This document shows, one piece after another, positions 1 through 8,798 of a stretch of DNA of 64,000 nucleotides. The stretch is from the NCBI GenBank assembly GCA_947500005.1, contig CANMQJ010000007.1, positions 185,251 through 249,250 of the forward strand, read 5' to 3'. The DNA comes from an uncultured Paracoccaceae bacterium. Its GTDB lineage: Bacteria > Pseudomonadota > Alphaproteobacteria > Rhodobacterales > Rhodobacteraceae. Within the stretch, counting starts at the first letter, position 1; every line of letters begins with the position of its first letter. The notes beneath the pieces were generated by a model, which saw only the letters and a program-made list of their open reading frames with translations, did no database searches and was not told where the DNA came from. A program made the position numbers and the translations under genes.

Positions 1-1772
1 GCGTGCACGGCTTCGTCGCGGTCGGCCACCTCGACCACGCGGGCGTGGTTGAGCGGCACGGGCAGCGACGCCTCGGCATCCTTGACGCGCGAGACGACGC
101 TGTCGAAATCGGGGGCGCAGAAATGGTGTTCGTCGCCCAGAAGCAGCTTCTGCTCGGAGAGGAGCCGGCCCATTTCCACGAGGTCGAGCGTGCCGTCGCC
201 CTCGTCATCGGTGAAGGTGCCGCGCGACAGGTCGAACCCATACCAGACGGGGATCTGGTGGCCCCACCAGAGCTGGCGTGAGATGCACCAGGGCTCGATG
301 TTTTCCAGCCAGTGGTAATAGGTTTTCTCGCCTGACTCGGGGATGATCCTGACGGTGCCGTTGCGCACGGCGTCGAGCGCGGGACCCACCACCTTTTCAG
401 CATCGACGAACCACTGGTCGGTCAGCATCGGCTCGATCACCACCTTGGAGCGGTCGCCAAAGGGCTGCATGATCGGCTTCGCCTCGACCAGCGGGACGAT
501 GGCATCGGCCCCTTCGGCGTCGGGTTTGACCGCGTCCCTGCCAAGGCGGGGGTCATCGGCGCGGGTCATCACGGCGAGCCCCTCGGCGGTGATCTCGTCC
601 ACGACGCGCTCGCGCGCCTCGAACCGGTCGAGGCCGCGCAGGTGGTCGGGGACGAGGTTGATGGCGTCGATCTCGTTCTCGGTGAAGGAGGCGCCGCGGG
701 CGTAGCCTTGAGCCTTGGCGGCCTCTTCGGCGTAGGGCGCGCCGTCCTCGCGCATGGTGCCGCGCTTATCCATCAGCCGATAGAGCGGGATGCCGCCGCG
801 CTTGGCCACCTGGTAGTCGTTGAAATCATGCGCGCCGGTGATCTTGACCGCGCCGGAGCCGAAATTCGGGTCGGGATATTCGTCGGTGATGATCGGGATC
901 TGGCGGCGATGCTCTTGCGGGCCGACGGGAATTTCACAGAGTTTCCCGACGATTGGCGCATAACGCTCATCCGATGGATGAACCGCGACCGCGCCGTCGC
1001 CCAGCATCGTTTCGGGGCGGGTGGTAGCGATGGAGATATAGTCGCGCTCTTCCTCGAAGAGGACGTTTCCGTCCTCGTCCCTTTCGACATAGGTATAGGT
1101 CTCGCCGCCCGCGAGCGGGTATTTGAAGTGCCACATGTGGCCCGCGACCTCGATATTCTCGACCTCGAGATCGGAGATCGCGGTTTCGAAATGCGGGTCC
1201 CAGTTGACCAGCCGCTTGCCGCGGTAGATCAGCCCCTTTTCGTACATGTCCACAAAGACCTTGATCACCGCGTCGTGGAAATTGGGCGAATTTTCATGCC
1301 CCGTGCGCGGGTCGCCCTGGGCGCCGGCCATGGTGAAGGCGTTGCGCGACCAGTCGCAGGAGGCGCCGAGGCGCTTGAGCTGCTCGATGATCGTGCCGCC
1401 ATACTGGCCCTTCCACTCCCACACTTTCTCGAGGAACGCGTCGCGGCCCAGTTCGGTGCGCGAGGGTTGCTGCGTGGCGGCCAGCATCTTTTCAACCTGC
1501 ATCTGCGTGGCGATGCCGGCATGGTCCTGCCCCGGCTGCCAGAGCGTGTCGAAGCCGCGCATCCGGTGCCAGCGGATCAGGATGTCCTGAAGCGTGTTGT
1601 TGAAGGCATGGCCCACATGCAGCGCGCCCGTCACGTTGGGCGGCGGGATCATGATGGTGAAGCTTTCGTCGCGCGACCGGTTCGCGCCCGCCTTGAAGGC
1701 GCCGGCCTGTTCCCATTCCGCGTAGATGCGGGGTTCGGCCTGGGCCGCGTCAAAGGTCTTGTCCATCGCCAT
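1..1772 (-). CDS. valS: Valyl-tRNA synthetase, 5' part (cut by window edge)
   Basis: Cytoplasmic class I aminoacyl-tRNA synthetase that charges tRNA-Val. I translated the minus strand from the ATG at 1772 and read about 590 residues without a stop. Visible: the [14 protein letters not shown] block with the HIGH-type HVGH at residues 52-55, and the CP1 editing-domain motif [17 protein letters not shown]. The KMSKS loop and the tRNA-binding C-terminus lie beyond position 1, so roughly the first 60% of the gene is present. A second in-frame ATG two codons later (1766) is an alternative start. The gene is divergent from the radical-SAM gene at 1885. Identity is secure; only the start choice is open. 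Confidence 0.96.
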   Translation of the reverse strand, partial: MAMDKTFDAAQAEPRIYAEWEQAGAFKAGANRSRDESFTIMIPPPNVTGALHVGHAFNNTLQDILIRWHRMRGFDTLWQPGQDHAGIATQMQVEKMLAATQQPSRTELGRDAFLEKVWEWKGQYGGTIIEQLKRLGASCDWSRNAFTMAGAQGDPRTGHENSPNFHDAVIKVFVDMYEKGLIYRGKRLVNWDPHFETAISDLEVENIEVAGHMWHFKYPLAGGETYTYVERDEDGNVLFEEERDYISIATTRPETMLGDGAVAVHPSDERYAPIVGKLCEIPVGPQEHRRQIPIITDEYPDPNFGSGAVKITGAHDFNDYQVAKRGGIPLYRLMDKRGTMREDGAPYAEEAAKAQGYARGASFTENEIDAINLVPDHLRGLDRFEARERVVDEITAEGLAVMTRADDPRLGRDAVKPDAEGADAIVPLVEAKPIMQPFGDRSKVVIEPMLTDQWFVDAEKVVGPALDAVRNGTVRIIPESGEKTYYHWLENIEPWCISRQLWWGHQIPVWYGFDLSRGTFTDDEGDGTLDLVEMGRLLSEQKLLLGDEHHFCAPDFDSVVSRVKDAEASLPVPLNHARVVEVADRDEAVH

Positions 1773-1867
1773 CGGGGTCTCGCAGAATTCTGTTCCGGGT
1801 TGCGCCCTGCAATAGCGAAAGGGAGGGCCGAGGGAAAGAGGCGCGGGGCTTGATGTTTCCCGGATCG

Positions 1868-1882
1868 GAACATATCAAGAAC
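1868..1882. promoter_or_regulatory. Putative LexA (SOS) box, GAAC-N7-GAAC
   Basis: The sequence GAAC-atatcaa-GAAC lies at 1868-1882. It is a perfect match to the direct-repeat LexA box GTTC-N7-GTTC, read on the other strand, known from Rhodobacter and other Alphaproteobacteria. It ends two bases before the ATG of the radical-SAM gene, so bound LexA would cover the transcription start or the ribosome-binding region. The valS start lies about 95 bp away on the other strand. Eight fixed bases can occur by chance, but the position before a DNA-repair operon makes it credible. Confidence 0.62.
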
Positions 1883-1884
1883 AC

Positions 1885-3120
1885 ATGGGCAAGTTGAGTT
1901 TGGACCGGAAGCTGGCGATCCTGTCGGACGCTGCGAAATACGATGCCTCCTGCGCGTCATCGGGCGGGCAGCGGCGGGATTCGCGCGACGGCAAGGGGAT
2001 CGGATCGACCACCGGGTCGGGGATCTGCCACGCCTATGCGCCGGACGGGCGCTGCATCAGCCTGCTGAAGATCCTGATGACGAATTTCTGCATCTATGAC
2101 TGCGCCTATTGCGTGAATCGGGTGAGTTCCAATGTCGAGCGCGCGCGCTTCTCGCCCGAGGAGGTGGTGCAGCTGACCCTGGAGTTCTATCGGCGCAACT
2201 ATATCGAGGGGCTGTTCCTGTCCTCGGGCATCATCCGCTCGCCCGACGAGACGATGGGCGACATGGTGCGGATCGCGCGGATGCTGCGGGAGGAGCACAA
2301 TTTCCGGGGGTATATCCACCTCAAGACCATTCCCGATGCCGACCCTGCGCTGATCGAAGAGGCCGGGCTTTATGCCGACCGGCTGTCGATCAACGTGGAG
2401 TTGCCGACGGATGCGGCGGTGACGCGCTATGCGCCCGAGAAATCGCCCGACCAGATCCGCCGCGCGATGGCGGATGTGCGGGTGAAGCGGGAGGCGCGGA
2501 AGGAGAAGAGTTTCTCGGGCAAGCGCGCGCCGAAATTCGCGCCGGCGGGGCAGTCGACGCAGATGATCGTGGGGGCGGACGGTGCCAAGGACGCGGTGAT
2601 CCTGCAGAGCGCGGTGCGGCTTTATTCCTCCTATCGGTTGAAGCGGGTGTATTATTCCGCCTTTTCGCCCATCCCCGACAGCTCGGCCGCGCTGCCCCTG
2701 ATCAAGCCGCCGCTCATGCGCGAGCATCGGCTGTACCAGGCGGATTGGCTGCTGAGGTTCTACGGGTTCGACCTGGACGAGATCACAGGCGCCACGGCGG
2801 ACGGCAACCTGGACCTGGAGGTGGATCCGAAACTGGCCTGGGCGCTGGCGAACCGGCATCTCTTCCCGGTGGACGTGAACCGGGCGGATCGCGACACGCT
2901 GCTTCGGGTGCCGGGGATCGGGGCCAAGACGGTGAGCCGGGTGCTGAGCACGCGGCGGCACCGGTCGCTGCGCTATGACGATCTGCGGCGGATGGGGGCG
3001 AACCTGAAACAGGCGCGGCCCTTCATCACCGCGCTGGACTGGCGGCCGGGGGGGACGCTGGATGCCGCCGATTTGCGCGCACGCTTCACCCCGCCGCCCG
3101 AGCAGTTGCAGCTGATCTGA
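1885..3120 (+). CDS. Radical-SAM protein linked to UDG-family gene (putative DNA modification/repair)
   Basis: 411 residues. The radical-SAM cluster motif CxxxCxxC is at Cys69, Cys73 and Cys76 (CIYDCAYC), which would hold a 4Fe-4S cluster for S-adenosylmethionine cleavage. The C-terminal part carries a helix-hairpin-helix (VNRADRDTLLRVPGIGAKTV, about residues 330-350), a DNA-binding element. This combination is the SplB-like family whose genes sit beside a UDG-family gene (TIGR03916-type). The substrate is not known. The stop codon overlaps the next start (TGATG), so the two are translationally coupled. There is no strong Shine-Dalgarno; the putative LexA box occupies that space. A role on damaged bases is inference from the partner and the SOS-type site. 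Confidence 0.9.
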   Translation: MGKLSLDRKLAILSDAAKYDASCASSGGQRRDSRDGKGIGSTTGSGICHAYAPDGRCISLLKILMTNFCIYDCAYCVNRVSSNVERARFSPEEVVQLTLEFYRRNYIEGLFLSSGIIRSPDETMGDMVRIARMLREEHNFRGYIHLKTIPDADPALIEEAGLYADRLSINVELPTDAAVTRYAPEKSPDQIRRAMADVRVKREARKEKSFSGKRAPKFAPAGQSTQMIVGADGAKDAVILQSAVRLYSSYRLKRVYYSAFSPIPDSSAALPLIKPPLMREHRLYQADWLLRFYGFDLDEITGATADGNLDLEVDPKLAWALANRHLFPVDVNRADRDTLLRVPGIGAKTVSRVLSTRRHRSLRYDDLRRMGANLKQARPFITALDWRPGGTLDAADLRARFTPPPEQLQLI

Positions 3121-4550
3121 TGCGCCGGGTGGTCCTGCCCGAGATCGGAACGTTCGACGCGTGGCGCGACGAGGCGCGGGCGCTCTTGTCGGCGGGCGTG
3201 CCGCCGGAGGAGGTGCTGTGGTTCCGCGGAGAGGCGGAACCGGACCTGTTCGCCGCGCCGCTGCCGGCGGTCGAGGGCGGCGCGGTGACGGTGCCCAAGG
3301 GCTTTGTCGATCTGGCGCGGCAGGTGATCTGGCATTCGGACCCCGAACGCTTTGCCCGGCTTTACGCGGTGCTCTGGGCGCTGAGGGGCAACCGACACCT
3401 GCTGGCGGATCGCGGCGATGCGAGGATCGACCGGCTGAACCGGATGGCCAAGGAGGTGGGGCGCGACCGGCACAAGATGACGGCCTTTGTCCGGTTCCGC
3501 GAAGTGGCCGCGCCGAATGGCGGGCGACGACAATTCGCGGCCTGGTTCGAGCCGTCGCATTACATCCTGGAGCCCACCGCGCCGTTTTTCGCCAAGCGGT
3601 TCGGCGACATGGACTGGTCGATCTTCACCCCCGACCTGTCGGCGCATTTCGACGGCAAGGCCGTGCGGTTCGAGGCGGGGGCGGAGCGGCCGGATCTGCC
3701 CGAGGATGCCGCCGAGGAGCTGTGGCGCACCTATTTCCGCAACATCTTCAACCCCGCGCGGCTGAAGCTGGGGGCGATGCGGGCGGAAATGCCCAGGAAA
3801 TACTGGAAGAACATGCCGGAAACGCGCCTGATCCCCGAGATGGTGGCGGCCGCGCAGGCCCGCGCGCGCCAAATGGCCGAGGCGGCGCCGACGCTGGCCC
3901 CTGCCCGCGCGGCCCGGATCGGGGAACGGTTGCAGGCCGCGCGCGCAGCGCCGCCGCCGGTGGGGGATCGGGCGGAGCTGCTCGCGGGGCTGAATGGCTG
4001 TCGGCGCTGCCCCCTGTGGAAGGATGCGACGCAGGCGGTGCCGGGCGAAGGGCCACCGGATGCGCCGCTGATGGTGGTGGGCGAGCAGCCGGGCGACCGG
4101 GAGGACCTGGAGGGGCGGCCTTTCGTGGGACCTGCCGGACGGCTTTTCGACGAGGTGGCGGCGCGCGCGGGGCTGGATCGCGGGCGCGCCTATGTCACCA
4201 ATGCGGTGAAGCATTTCAAGTTCGCGCCGCGCGGCAAGCGGCGCATCCACCAGGCGCCGGACCGGGGCGAGATGCAGCAGTGCCGATGGTGGCTGGACCG
4301 GGAACGGGCGCTGGTGCAGCCGGAGCTGATCGTGGCGATGGGGGCCACGGCGGCGGAAAGCCTGACCGGCAAACGCGCGGGGTTGATGTCGCGGCGCGGC
4401 GGGATCGAGGAGACACCGGACGGCGCGCGGGTGCTGATCACGGTGCATCCCTCATACCTTCTGCGCCTGCCCGAGGGAGAGCGGGCAGCGGCCACCGCCC
4501 TGTTCGAGGCGGACCTGCGCAAGGCGGCGGCGGTTCAGTCCGGCAGGTGA
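3120..4550 (+). CDS. DUF4130 - UdgX fusion: uracil-DNA-binding glycosylase family protein
   Basis: 476 residues in two parts. The N-terminal ~270 residues match the DUF4130 family (probable DNA metabolism protein) encoded next to radical-SAM genes. The C-terminal ~200 residues are a family 4-like uracil-DNA glycosylase: motif GEQPGD at 321-326, the UdgX-specific loop KRRIHQ at 373-378 and HPS at 443-445. In characterised UdgX proteins the loop histidine (here His377) becomes covalently joined to the sugar after uracil excision, so the enzyme traps uracil-containing DNA rather than turning over. Cys residues after DUF4130 (GCRRCPLW) and later (MQQCRWW) fit the 4Fe-4S ligands of family 4 UDGs. 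It overlaps the upstream gene by one base and converges on the Lrp gene, overlapping it by 16 bp. Confidence 0.92.
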   Translation: MRRVVLPEIGTFDAWRDEARALLSAGVPPEEVLWFRGEAEPDLFAAPLPAVEGGAVTVPKGFVDLARQVIWHSDPERFARLYAVLWALRGNRHLLADRGDARIDRLNRMAKEVGRDRHKMTAFVRFREVAAPNGGRRQFAAWFEPSHYILEPTAPFFAKRFGDMDWSIFTPDLSAHFDGKAVRFEAGAERPDLPEDAAEELWRTYFRNIFNPARLKLGAMRAEMPRKYWKNMPETRLIPEMVAAAQARARQMAEAAPTLAPARAARIGERLQAARAAPPPVGDRAELLAGLNGCRRCPLWKDATQAVPGEGPPDAPLMVVGEQPGDREDLEGRPFVGPAGRLFDEVAARAGLDRGRAYVTNAVKHFKFAPRGKRRIHQAPDRGEMQQCRWWLDRERALVQPELIVAMGATAAESLTGKRAGLMSRRGGIEETPDGARVLITVHPSYLLRLPEGERAAATALFEADLRKAAAVQSGR

Positions 4551-4993
4551 AACCCACGGAATTCCTTGACCGTGGAGAGGCAGAGCAGCGTCTTCATCTG
4601 CGCGACGGAGGGGATCAGGGTCAGCCGCTCGCGGTAGAGGTTTTCGTAATCCTGGGTGTCGCGGGCGGCGACGCGGATGAGATAGTCGAACTCTCCCGAG
4701 ATCAGGTGGCATTCCAGCACCTCGGGCATCTCGTGGATGGCGCGCTCGAAAGCCTCGATATTCTCGCGCCGCTGGCTGACGAGCTTGGCCTCGATGAAGA
4801 CCTGGATCTCGAGCCCGACGGATTTCCGGTTCAGCCGGGCGGCGTAGTGGGAAATCTTGCCGTCGGCCTCGAGCATCTTGACCCGGCGGTGACAGGCCGA
4901 GAGCGACAGGCCCACCTGTTCCGAGAGCCGCGCCATCGAGATATGGCCGTCTTTCTGAAGGATGGAAAGAATACGGCGATCCAGCCTGTCCAT
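4535..4993 (-). CDS. Lrp/AsnC family transcriptional regulator
   Basis: 152 residues from the ATG at 4993 (MDRLDRRILSILQKDGHIS). The open frame extends further upstream to 5140, but that part does not resemble the family and would overlap uspA. An N-terminal winged helix-turn-helix (about residues 1-60) is followed by the ACT-like RAM domain that binds amino acids (GEFDYLIRV, about 105-113). It is divergent from uspA and a sodium:amino-acid symporter. Two AT-rich inverted repeats in the 145-bp gap could be its operators, so it may control both itself and the transporter in response to an amino acid. The effector cannot be told from sequence. Confidence 0.92.
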   Translation of the reverse strand: MDRLDRRILSILQKDGHISMARLSEQVGLSLSACHRRVKMLEADGKISHYAARLNRKSVGLEIQVFIEAKLVSQRRENIEAFERAIHEMPEVLECHLISGEFDYLIRVAARDTQDYENLYRERLTLIPSVAQMKTLLCLSTVKEFRGFHLPD

Positions 4994-5041
4994 GGAAAAT
5001 TTTTCCGTGTTCTGTTGCTGTTCGATAATATTTCCGGAAAT
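4994..5041. promoter_or_regulatory. Two inverted repeats in the lrp-uspA divergent promoter
   Basis: GGAAAA-t-TTTTCC (4994-5006) abuts the regulator's start codon. The perfect 12-bp palindrome ATTTCCGGAAAT lies at 5030-5041. Their centres are about 35 bp apart. AT-rich dyads with a TTTCC/GGAAA core are plausible Lrp-family sites and the layout fits autoregulation. No binding evidence; the family consensus is loose. Confidence 0.4.
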
Positions 5042-5138
5042 CTTCGCATATCGCGAGACATTGCGGAACCCTTCTTGCTGCTTCCTTCCTATCGTGGGCG
5101 GGCCTTTGGGAGGCATCCGAAAATCAAGGGAGGAAAAC

Positions 5139-5573
5139 ATGTCCCAAAAGATCGTCGTCGGTTACGACGGCAGCGGCAGCGCCGATGCGGCGCTCGGTTT
5201 CGCCGCGGCCATCGCGCGGGCACAGGGGGGCACGCTGATCGTGGCCCATGTGCTGGAATGGTCGCCCTATTCGTTCCTGACGCCCGACGAGCTGGAGGAA
5301 CGGCACATGCGGCGCAAGGAGGAGCTGGAGCGCGCCGAGAAGGCGATGCTGACGCCTGTCGTCGAGCGGCTGCGCGGCGAGGGTCTGGAGGTCGTGACCG
5401 AACTGAAATACGGCCATATCGCCGAAACGCTGATCAAGATCGCCAAGGCGCATGGGGCCGATCAGATCGTGATCGGGCGGACGGGTCACTCGGACCTGTC
5501 GGCACGGCTTTTCGGATCGGTGGCGGGCACGCTGGCGCAGGCCGCGCCGGTGCCCGTGACCATCGTGCCATGA
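5139..5573 (+). CDS. Universal stress protein, UspA family
   Basis: 144 residues. The start at 5139 has a strong ribosome-binding site (GGGAGGAAAAC). The frame opens with KIVVGYDGSGSADAAL, typical of a single Usp domain, and ends with the ATP-binding motif G-2x-G-9x-G-S (GRTGHSDLSARLFGS) followed by VPVTIVP. It should therefore be an ATP-binding, homodimeric cytoplasmic Usp. The gene lies 23 bp upstream of the sodium:amino-acid symporter and is probably co-transcribed with it, divergent from the Lrp-type regulator. Usp genes paired with secondary transporters often modulate the carrier; that role here is inference. Confidence 0.93.
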   Translation: MSQKIVVGYDGSGSADAALGFAAAIARAQGGTLIVAHVLEWSPYSFLTPDELEERHMRRKEELERAEKAMLTPVVERLRGEGLEVVTELKYGHIAETLIKIAKAHGADQIVIGRTGHSDLSARLFGSVAGTLAQAAPVPVTIVP

Positions 5574-5596
5574 CATCAGGGACAGGAACACGCGAC

Positions 5597-7141
5597 ATGA
5601 AAACGGCATTCCAACGGGCGGCGCTGGCCGTCCCGGCGCTGACCCTGGGCATGACGCCCGCGCTGGCGCAGAGCATCGACGACAAGGTGAACGAGGTGTT
5701 CGCCAACTCCACGGGCTGGTTCGTGAGCTTCATCTTCAGCCCCTTTCCGGGAACCGCCTTTCCCTGGATCGTGGCCTGGCTGGTGATCGCGGCGACGATC
5801 TTTACCGTCTATTTCGGGCTGATCCAGTTCCGCGCCTTTCCGCATTCCATAGCCCTTGTGAAGGGGGACTATTCCGACCCCAACGACGCGGGCGAGGTGA
5901 GCCATTTCCAGGCGCTGGCGACCGCGCTTTCGGGCACGGTGGGCCTGGGCAATATCGCGGGTGTCGCGGTGGCCGTGGGCATCGGCGGACCGGGGGCCAC
6001 CTTCTGGATGATCCTCGCGGGCCTGATGGGCATGGCGTCGAAATTCACCGAATGCACCCTGGGGGTGAAATACCGCAACGAGTATCCCGACGGGAAGGTC
6101 TCGGGCGGGCCGATGTATTACATGAAGAAGGGCTTTGCCGAGAAGGGCCTGCCGGGCGGCGGCTTCCTGGCGGTGCTGTTCTCGATCTTCTGCATCCTGG
6201 GCGCTCTGGGCGGCGGCAACATGTTCCAGGCCAACCAGGCCCATGCGCAGATCGCCAACGTGGTGGGCGATTACCCCGGCTGGATCACGGGGATCGTCTT
6301 TGCGGCCATCGTCTTCGCGGTGATCGTGGGCGGGTTGAAATCCATCGCGCGGGTGACCGAGAAGGTGGTGCCGTTCATGGGCATCCTCTATGTCGCGACG
6401 GCTCTGGTGATCCTGCTGATCAATTTCGACCAGATCGGCTGGGCCTTCGGCCAGATCTTCGAGGGCGCGTTCACGGGGCTGGGCGTCGCGGGCGGGTTCG
6501 TCGGCGCGCTGATCCAGGGCTTCAAGCGGGCGGCGTTCTCGAACGAGGCGGGCGTGGGGTCGGCGGCCATCGCGCATTCGGCGGTGCGGACCAAGGAGCC
6601 GATCACCGAGGGCTTCGTCTCGCTTCTGGAGCCGTTCATCGACACGGTGGTGATCTGCACCATGACCGCGCTGGTGATCATCATCACCGGGCAGCTGGTG
6701 AGCGATCCGGAAACCGGTCTCTACATGCTGAACGAGACCGGCAGCGCGATCCAGACCGTCGACGGGAATTCGGGCGTGGCGCTGACCTCGGCGGCCTTCT
6801 CCTCGGCCTTTGGCGGGTTCCAGTACATCCTGGCCATCGCGGTGATCCTGTTCGCCTTTTCGACGATGATCTCGTGGTCCTATTACGGGCTGAAGGCCTG
6901 GACCTATCTCTTTGGCGAGGGCCAGGCCAAGGAGGTGATCTTCAAGGTGATCTTCTGCCTGTTCGTGGTGATCGGGGCCGCGGCCGACCTTGGCCCGGTC
7001 ATCGACTTCTCGGATGCGATGATCTTTGCGATGGCGGTGGTGAACATCATCGCGCTCTACTTCCTGATGTCGATCGTGAAAAAGGAGCTGGACAGCTACA
7101 TGGGCCGGCTGCGCTCGGGCGAGATCCGGAAATACACCTGA
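5597..7141 (+). CDS. Sodium:alanine/glycine symporter (AGCS family)
   Basis: 514 residues, inner-membrane Na+-coupled amino-acid carrier. The first ~30 residues (MKTAFQRAALAVPALTLGMT...ALAQ) look like a cleavable signal peptide, after which about ten hydrophobic segments follow. Family signatures: ALSGTVGLGNIAGVAVAVG near residue 115 and the conserved SNEAGVGSAAIAHSA block. The ATG at 5597 is favoured because AGGGACAGGAAC precedes it. An in-frame ATG at 5570, overlapping the uspA stop, is an alternative. It is downstream of uspA and followed by a strong terminator. The substrate is probably alanine or glycine by family. Confidence 0.94.
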   Translation: MKTAFQRAALAVPALTLGMTPALAQSIDDKVNEVFANSTGWFVSFIFSPFPGTAFPWIVAWLVIAATIFTVYFGLIQFRAFPHSIALVKGDYSDPNDAGEVSHFQALATALSGTVGLGNIAGVAVAVGIGGPGATFWMILAGLMGMASKFTECTLGVKYRNEYPDGKVSGGPMYYMKKGFAEKGLPGGGFLAVLFSIFCILGALGGGNMFQANQAHAQIANVVGDYPGWITGIVFAAIVFAVIVGGLKSIARVTEKVVPFMGILYVATALVILLINFDQIGWAFGQIFEGAFTGLGVAGGFVGALIQGFKRAAFSNEAGVGSAAIAHSAVRTKEPITEGFVSLLEPFIDTVVICTMTALVIIITGQLVSDPETGLYMLNETGSAIQTVDGNSGVALTSAAFSSAFGGFQYILAIAVILFAFSTMISWSYYGLKAWTYLFGEGQAKEVIFKVIFCLFVVIGAAADLGPVIDFSDAMIFAMAVVNIIALYFLMSIVKKELDSYMGRLRSGEIRKYT

Positions 7142-7160
7142 GGCGCCGGACAGCGTAAGG

Positions 7161-7189
7161 AACGGCCCCCGGTCAAGCCGGGGGCCGTT
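7161..7189 (+). terminator. Intrinsic terminator after the symporter gene
   Basis: A perfect 12-bp stem (7161-7172 with 7178-7189) with a five-base loop, GC-rich, ending in TTT. It lies 20 bp after the symporter stop. The T tract is short, so efficiency is uncertain, and it could also act on the opposite strand. Confidence 0.8.
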
Positions 7190-7313
7190 TCGCGTGGCGC
7201 GCGGCCTGCGAGAATACTGCGAGATCGTGGGCCGTCAGGTCTGATCGACCATGACCCTCCCTAGCGTGATGCGCGCATGGCGCGGCAGTCTCGCGGCTTG
7301 GACCGCGCCGCTT

Positions 7314-8051
7314 TCAAGCCTCGGGCAGGCCGAACCGGGAGCGGAAATAGCACTCGACCCGCGCATAGGCGGGCGCGTGGAAATCGAGCGTCAGGAGAGA
7401 GTGGCCGTCCCCGGGATATTCCACCACCTGCACGCCCTCGCCGAAGGCGGCCTCGACCGCGCGCATATGCGCCCTGGTCGAGAGGCGGTCGCCGCGGTAG
7501 CGCAGCGCGAGGGCGGGGCCCTTGCGGTCCATCGCGGCGCGGGCGGCGGCGATCTCGGCCTCGCTCATATGCAGGCGGTCACCGCCCATGATGGGCAGCG
7601 AAGGCTGGCTGGCCACGCTGCCAAGTACGGCGTCCTCGGCCATCAGCGCCAGCGCGAAACTGCCTGTCAGGCACATGCCGATCACGCCGACCCCCTGCCC
7701 GCCCTCGCGGCGCGCGATCTCGGCCACGAGGGCGGCGATCCAGCCGGCGACGGGGCTTTGACGGCCGCGCGCGAACAGATGAAATTCGCGCCGCACACAG
7801 AAAAGGCGCAGCGCGTTGCGCATCGTGGCCTCGGTTCCGAAGGGACCGAAAAGATGCGGCAGGTAGGTGGTGAAGCCTGCCCGGTTCAGCCGGGTCGCGA
7901 GGTCGAGGGTTTGCGGGCTGATGCCGGTGAGTTCCTGAAGGATCAGGATCGGCGGGCCGGCGCCTTTGACGTGGATATCATGCTTTCCCTGGCCACCGCC
8001 CGAAAGCGGCGCTGTGAAGGAAAAGACCGAATCTGCGCGCCAATCGGACAT
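7314..8051 (-). CDS. Dienelactone hydrolase family protein
   Basis: 245 residues, alpha/beta hydrolase fold, probably cytoplasmic. The expected catalytic triad is visible: nucleophile Cys127 in GMCLTGSF, Asp188 in RGDRLST and His217 in GDGHSLLT. Glu40 in ILQELTG matches the glutamate that contacts the nucleophile in dienelactone hydrolase. The true enzyme opens dienelactones in chlorocatechol breakdown, but most genomic homologues act on unknown esters and no catechol genes are nearby. The neighbours on the same strand (HD protein, crotonase) do not define a pathway. Confidence 0.88.
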   Translation of the reverse strand: MSDWRADSVFSFTAPLSGGGQGKHDIHVKGAGPPILILQELTGISPQTLDLATRLNRAGFTTYLPHLFGPFGTEATMRNALRLFCVRREFHLFARGRQSPVAGWIAALVAEIARREGGQGVGVIGMCLTGSFALALMAEDAVLGSVASQPSLPIMGGDRLHMSEAEIAAARAAMDRKGPALALRYRGDRLSTRAHMRAVEAAFGEGVQVVEYPGDGHSLLTLDFHAPAYARVECYFRSRFGLPEA

Positions 8052-8104
8052 GAGCGCATGTTACGCTGCGTCACGCATTTAATCCATGACATAGGAGAAA
8101 CCCG

Positions 8105-8725
8105 TCACCCGCGCTCGGATGCGCGGTCGGGCACCACGAGCGGCTCACGCGCGCCGGGGCGGATCACCTGCGGATCGTAGGGCTTGCGCGCAAAGACCTC
8201 GCGCACCATTGGCGCGAAGAAGTCCAGCGGCAGGTCGTCGTAATCGGGATCGAAGGAGGCCTGGTCCCAGCGTTCGCAGAAGGTGACGTTGTCGTCGAAA
8301 TACGCGTGACCGCGATGGCGGTCGCGCTTGTGCTGGTCGAAGCCGTCGAGGTGATGGCCGTAATAGACCATCTGGAAATCGCCGTGGGTCTGGACCACCC
8401 AGGCGCATTGCTCGCGCACGAAGGGCTTGAGGATCGTGGCCGCGTATTCGTCGTGATTGTAGGGCGCGTAGATGTCGCCGATATCGTGCAGCAGCGCCGA
8501 GACGACCCAGTCGGTATCGGCGCCATCGCGCCAGGCGCGGGTGGCCGATTGCACCGAGTGGCCGAGCCGGGTGACCTTGTAGCCGCTCAGACTCTGGTCG
8601 AGGTCCACCAGCGCCTTGAGCAGCCGGTCGGCGGTGTGGCGCGTATGGTCGATCTCGAGCGCGGTGAGGAATTCGTATTCCTCCCTGGTGCCATCCTTCA
8701 TCCGGGTGAAATTCACGGTCTCCAT
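8105..8725 (-). CDS. HD-domain protein, resembling HD-type di-iron oxygenases
   Basis: 206 residues from the ATG at 8725, preceded by GAGGGAG. An upstream in-frame ATG at 8785 lacks such a site. The HD pair is His80-Asp81 in ALLHDIGD, with further candidate metal ligands His56, His91, His124/125 and a C-terminal block ERWDQASFDP. The pattern resembles the HD-domain oxygenase group that includes PhnZ, where a late RWD segment is common, rather than a signalling phosphohydrolase. No phosphonate genes are nearby. Substrate unknown. It lies between a crotonase and a dienelactone hydrolase on the same strand. Confidence 0.75.
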   Translation of the reverse strand: METVNFTRMKDGTREEYEFLTALEIDHTRHTADRLLKALVDLDQSLSGYKVTRLGHSVQSATRAWRDGADTDWVVSALLHDIGDIYAPYNHDEYAATILKPFVREQCAWVVQTHGDFQMVYYGHHLDGFDQHKRDRHRGHAYFDDNVTFCERWDQASFDPDYDDLPLDFFAPMVREVFARKPYDPQVIRPGAREPLVVPDRASERG

Positions 8726-8798
8726 TCCGGGTGCTCCCTCTGCCGGCGGTCGGGGCCATGATGGCATGACGCGCGTCCGGTGCAAGCGGCGCTTGCGG

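Noticed and set aside
3161..5596. Upstream extension of the symporter frame, giving a 1326-codon protein
   Set aside because: It runs through UdgX, antisense lrp and uspA in the wrong frame; the true symporter start at 5597 has a ribosome-binding site and a signal peptide.
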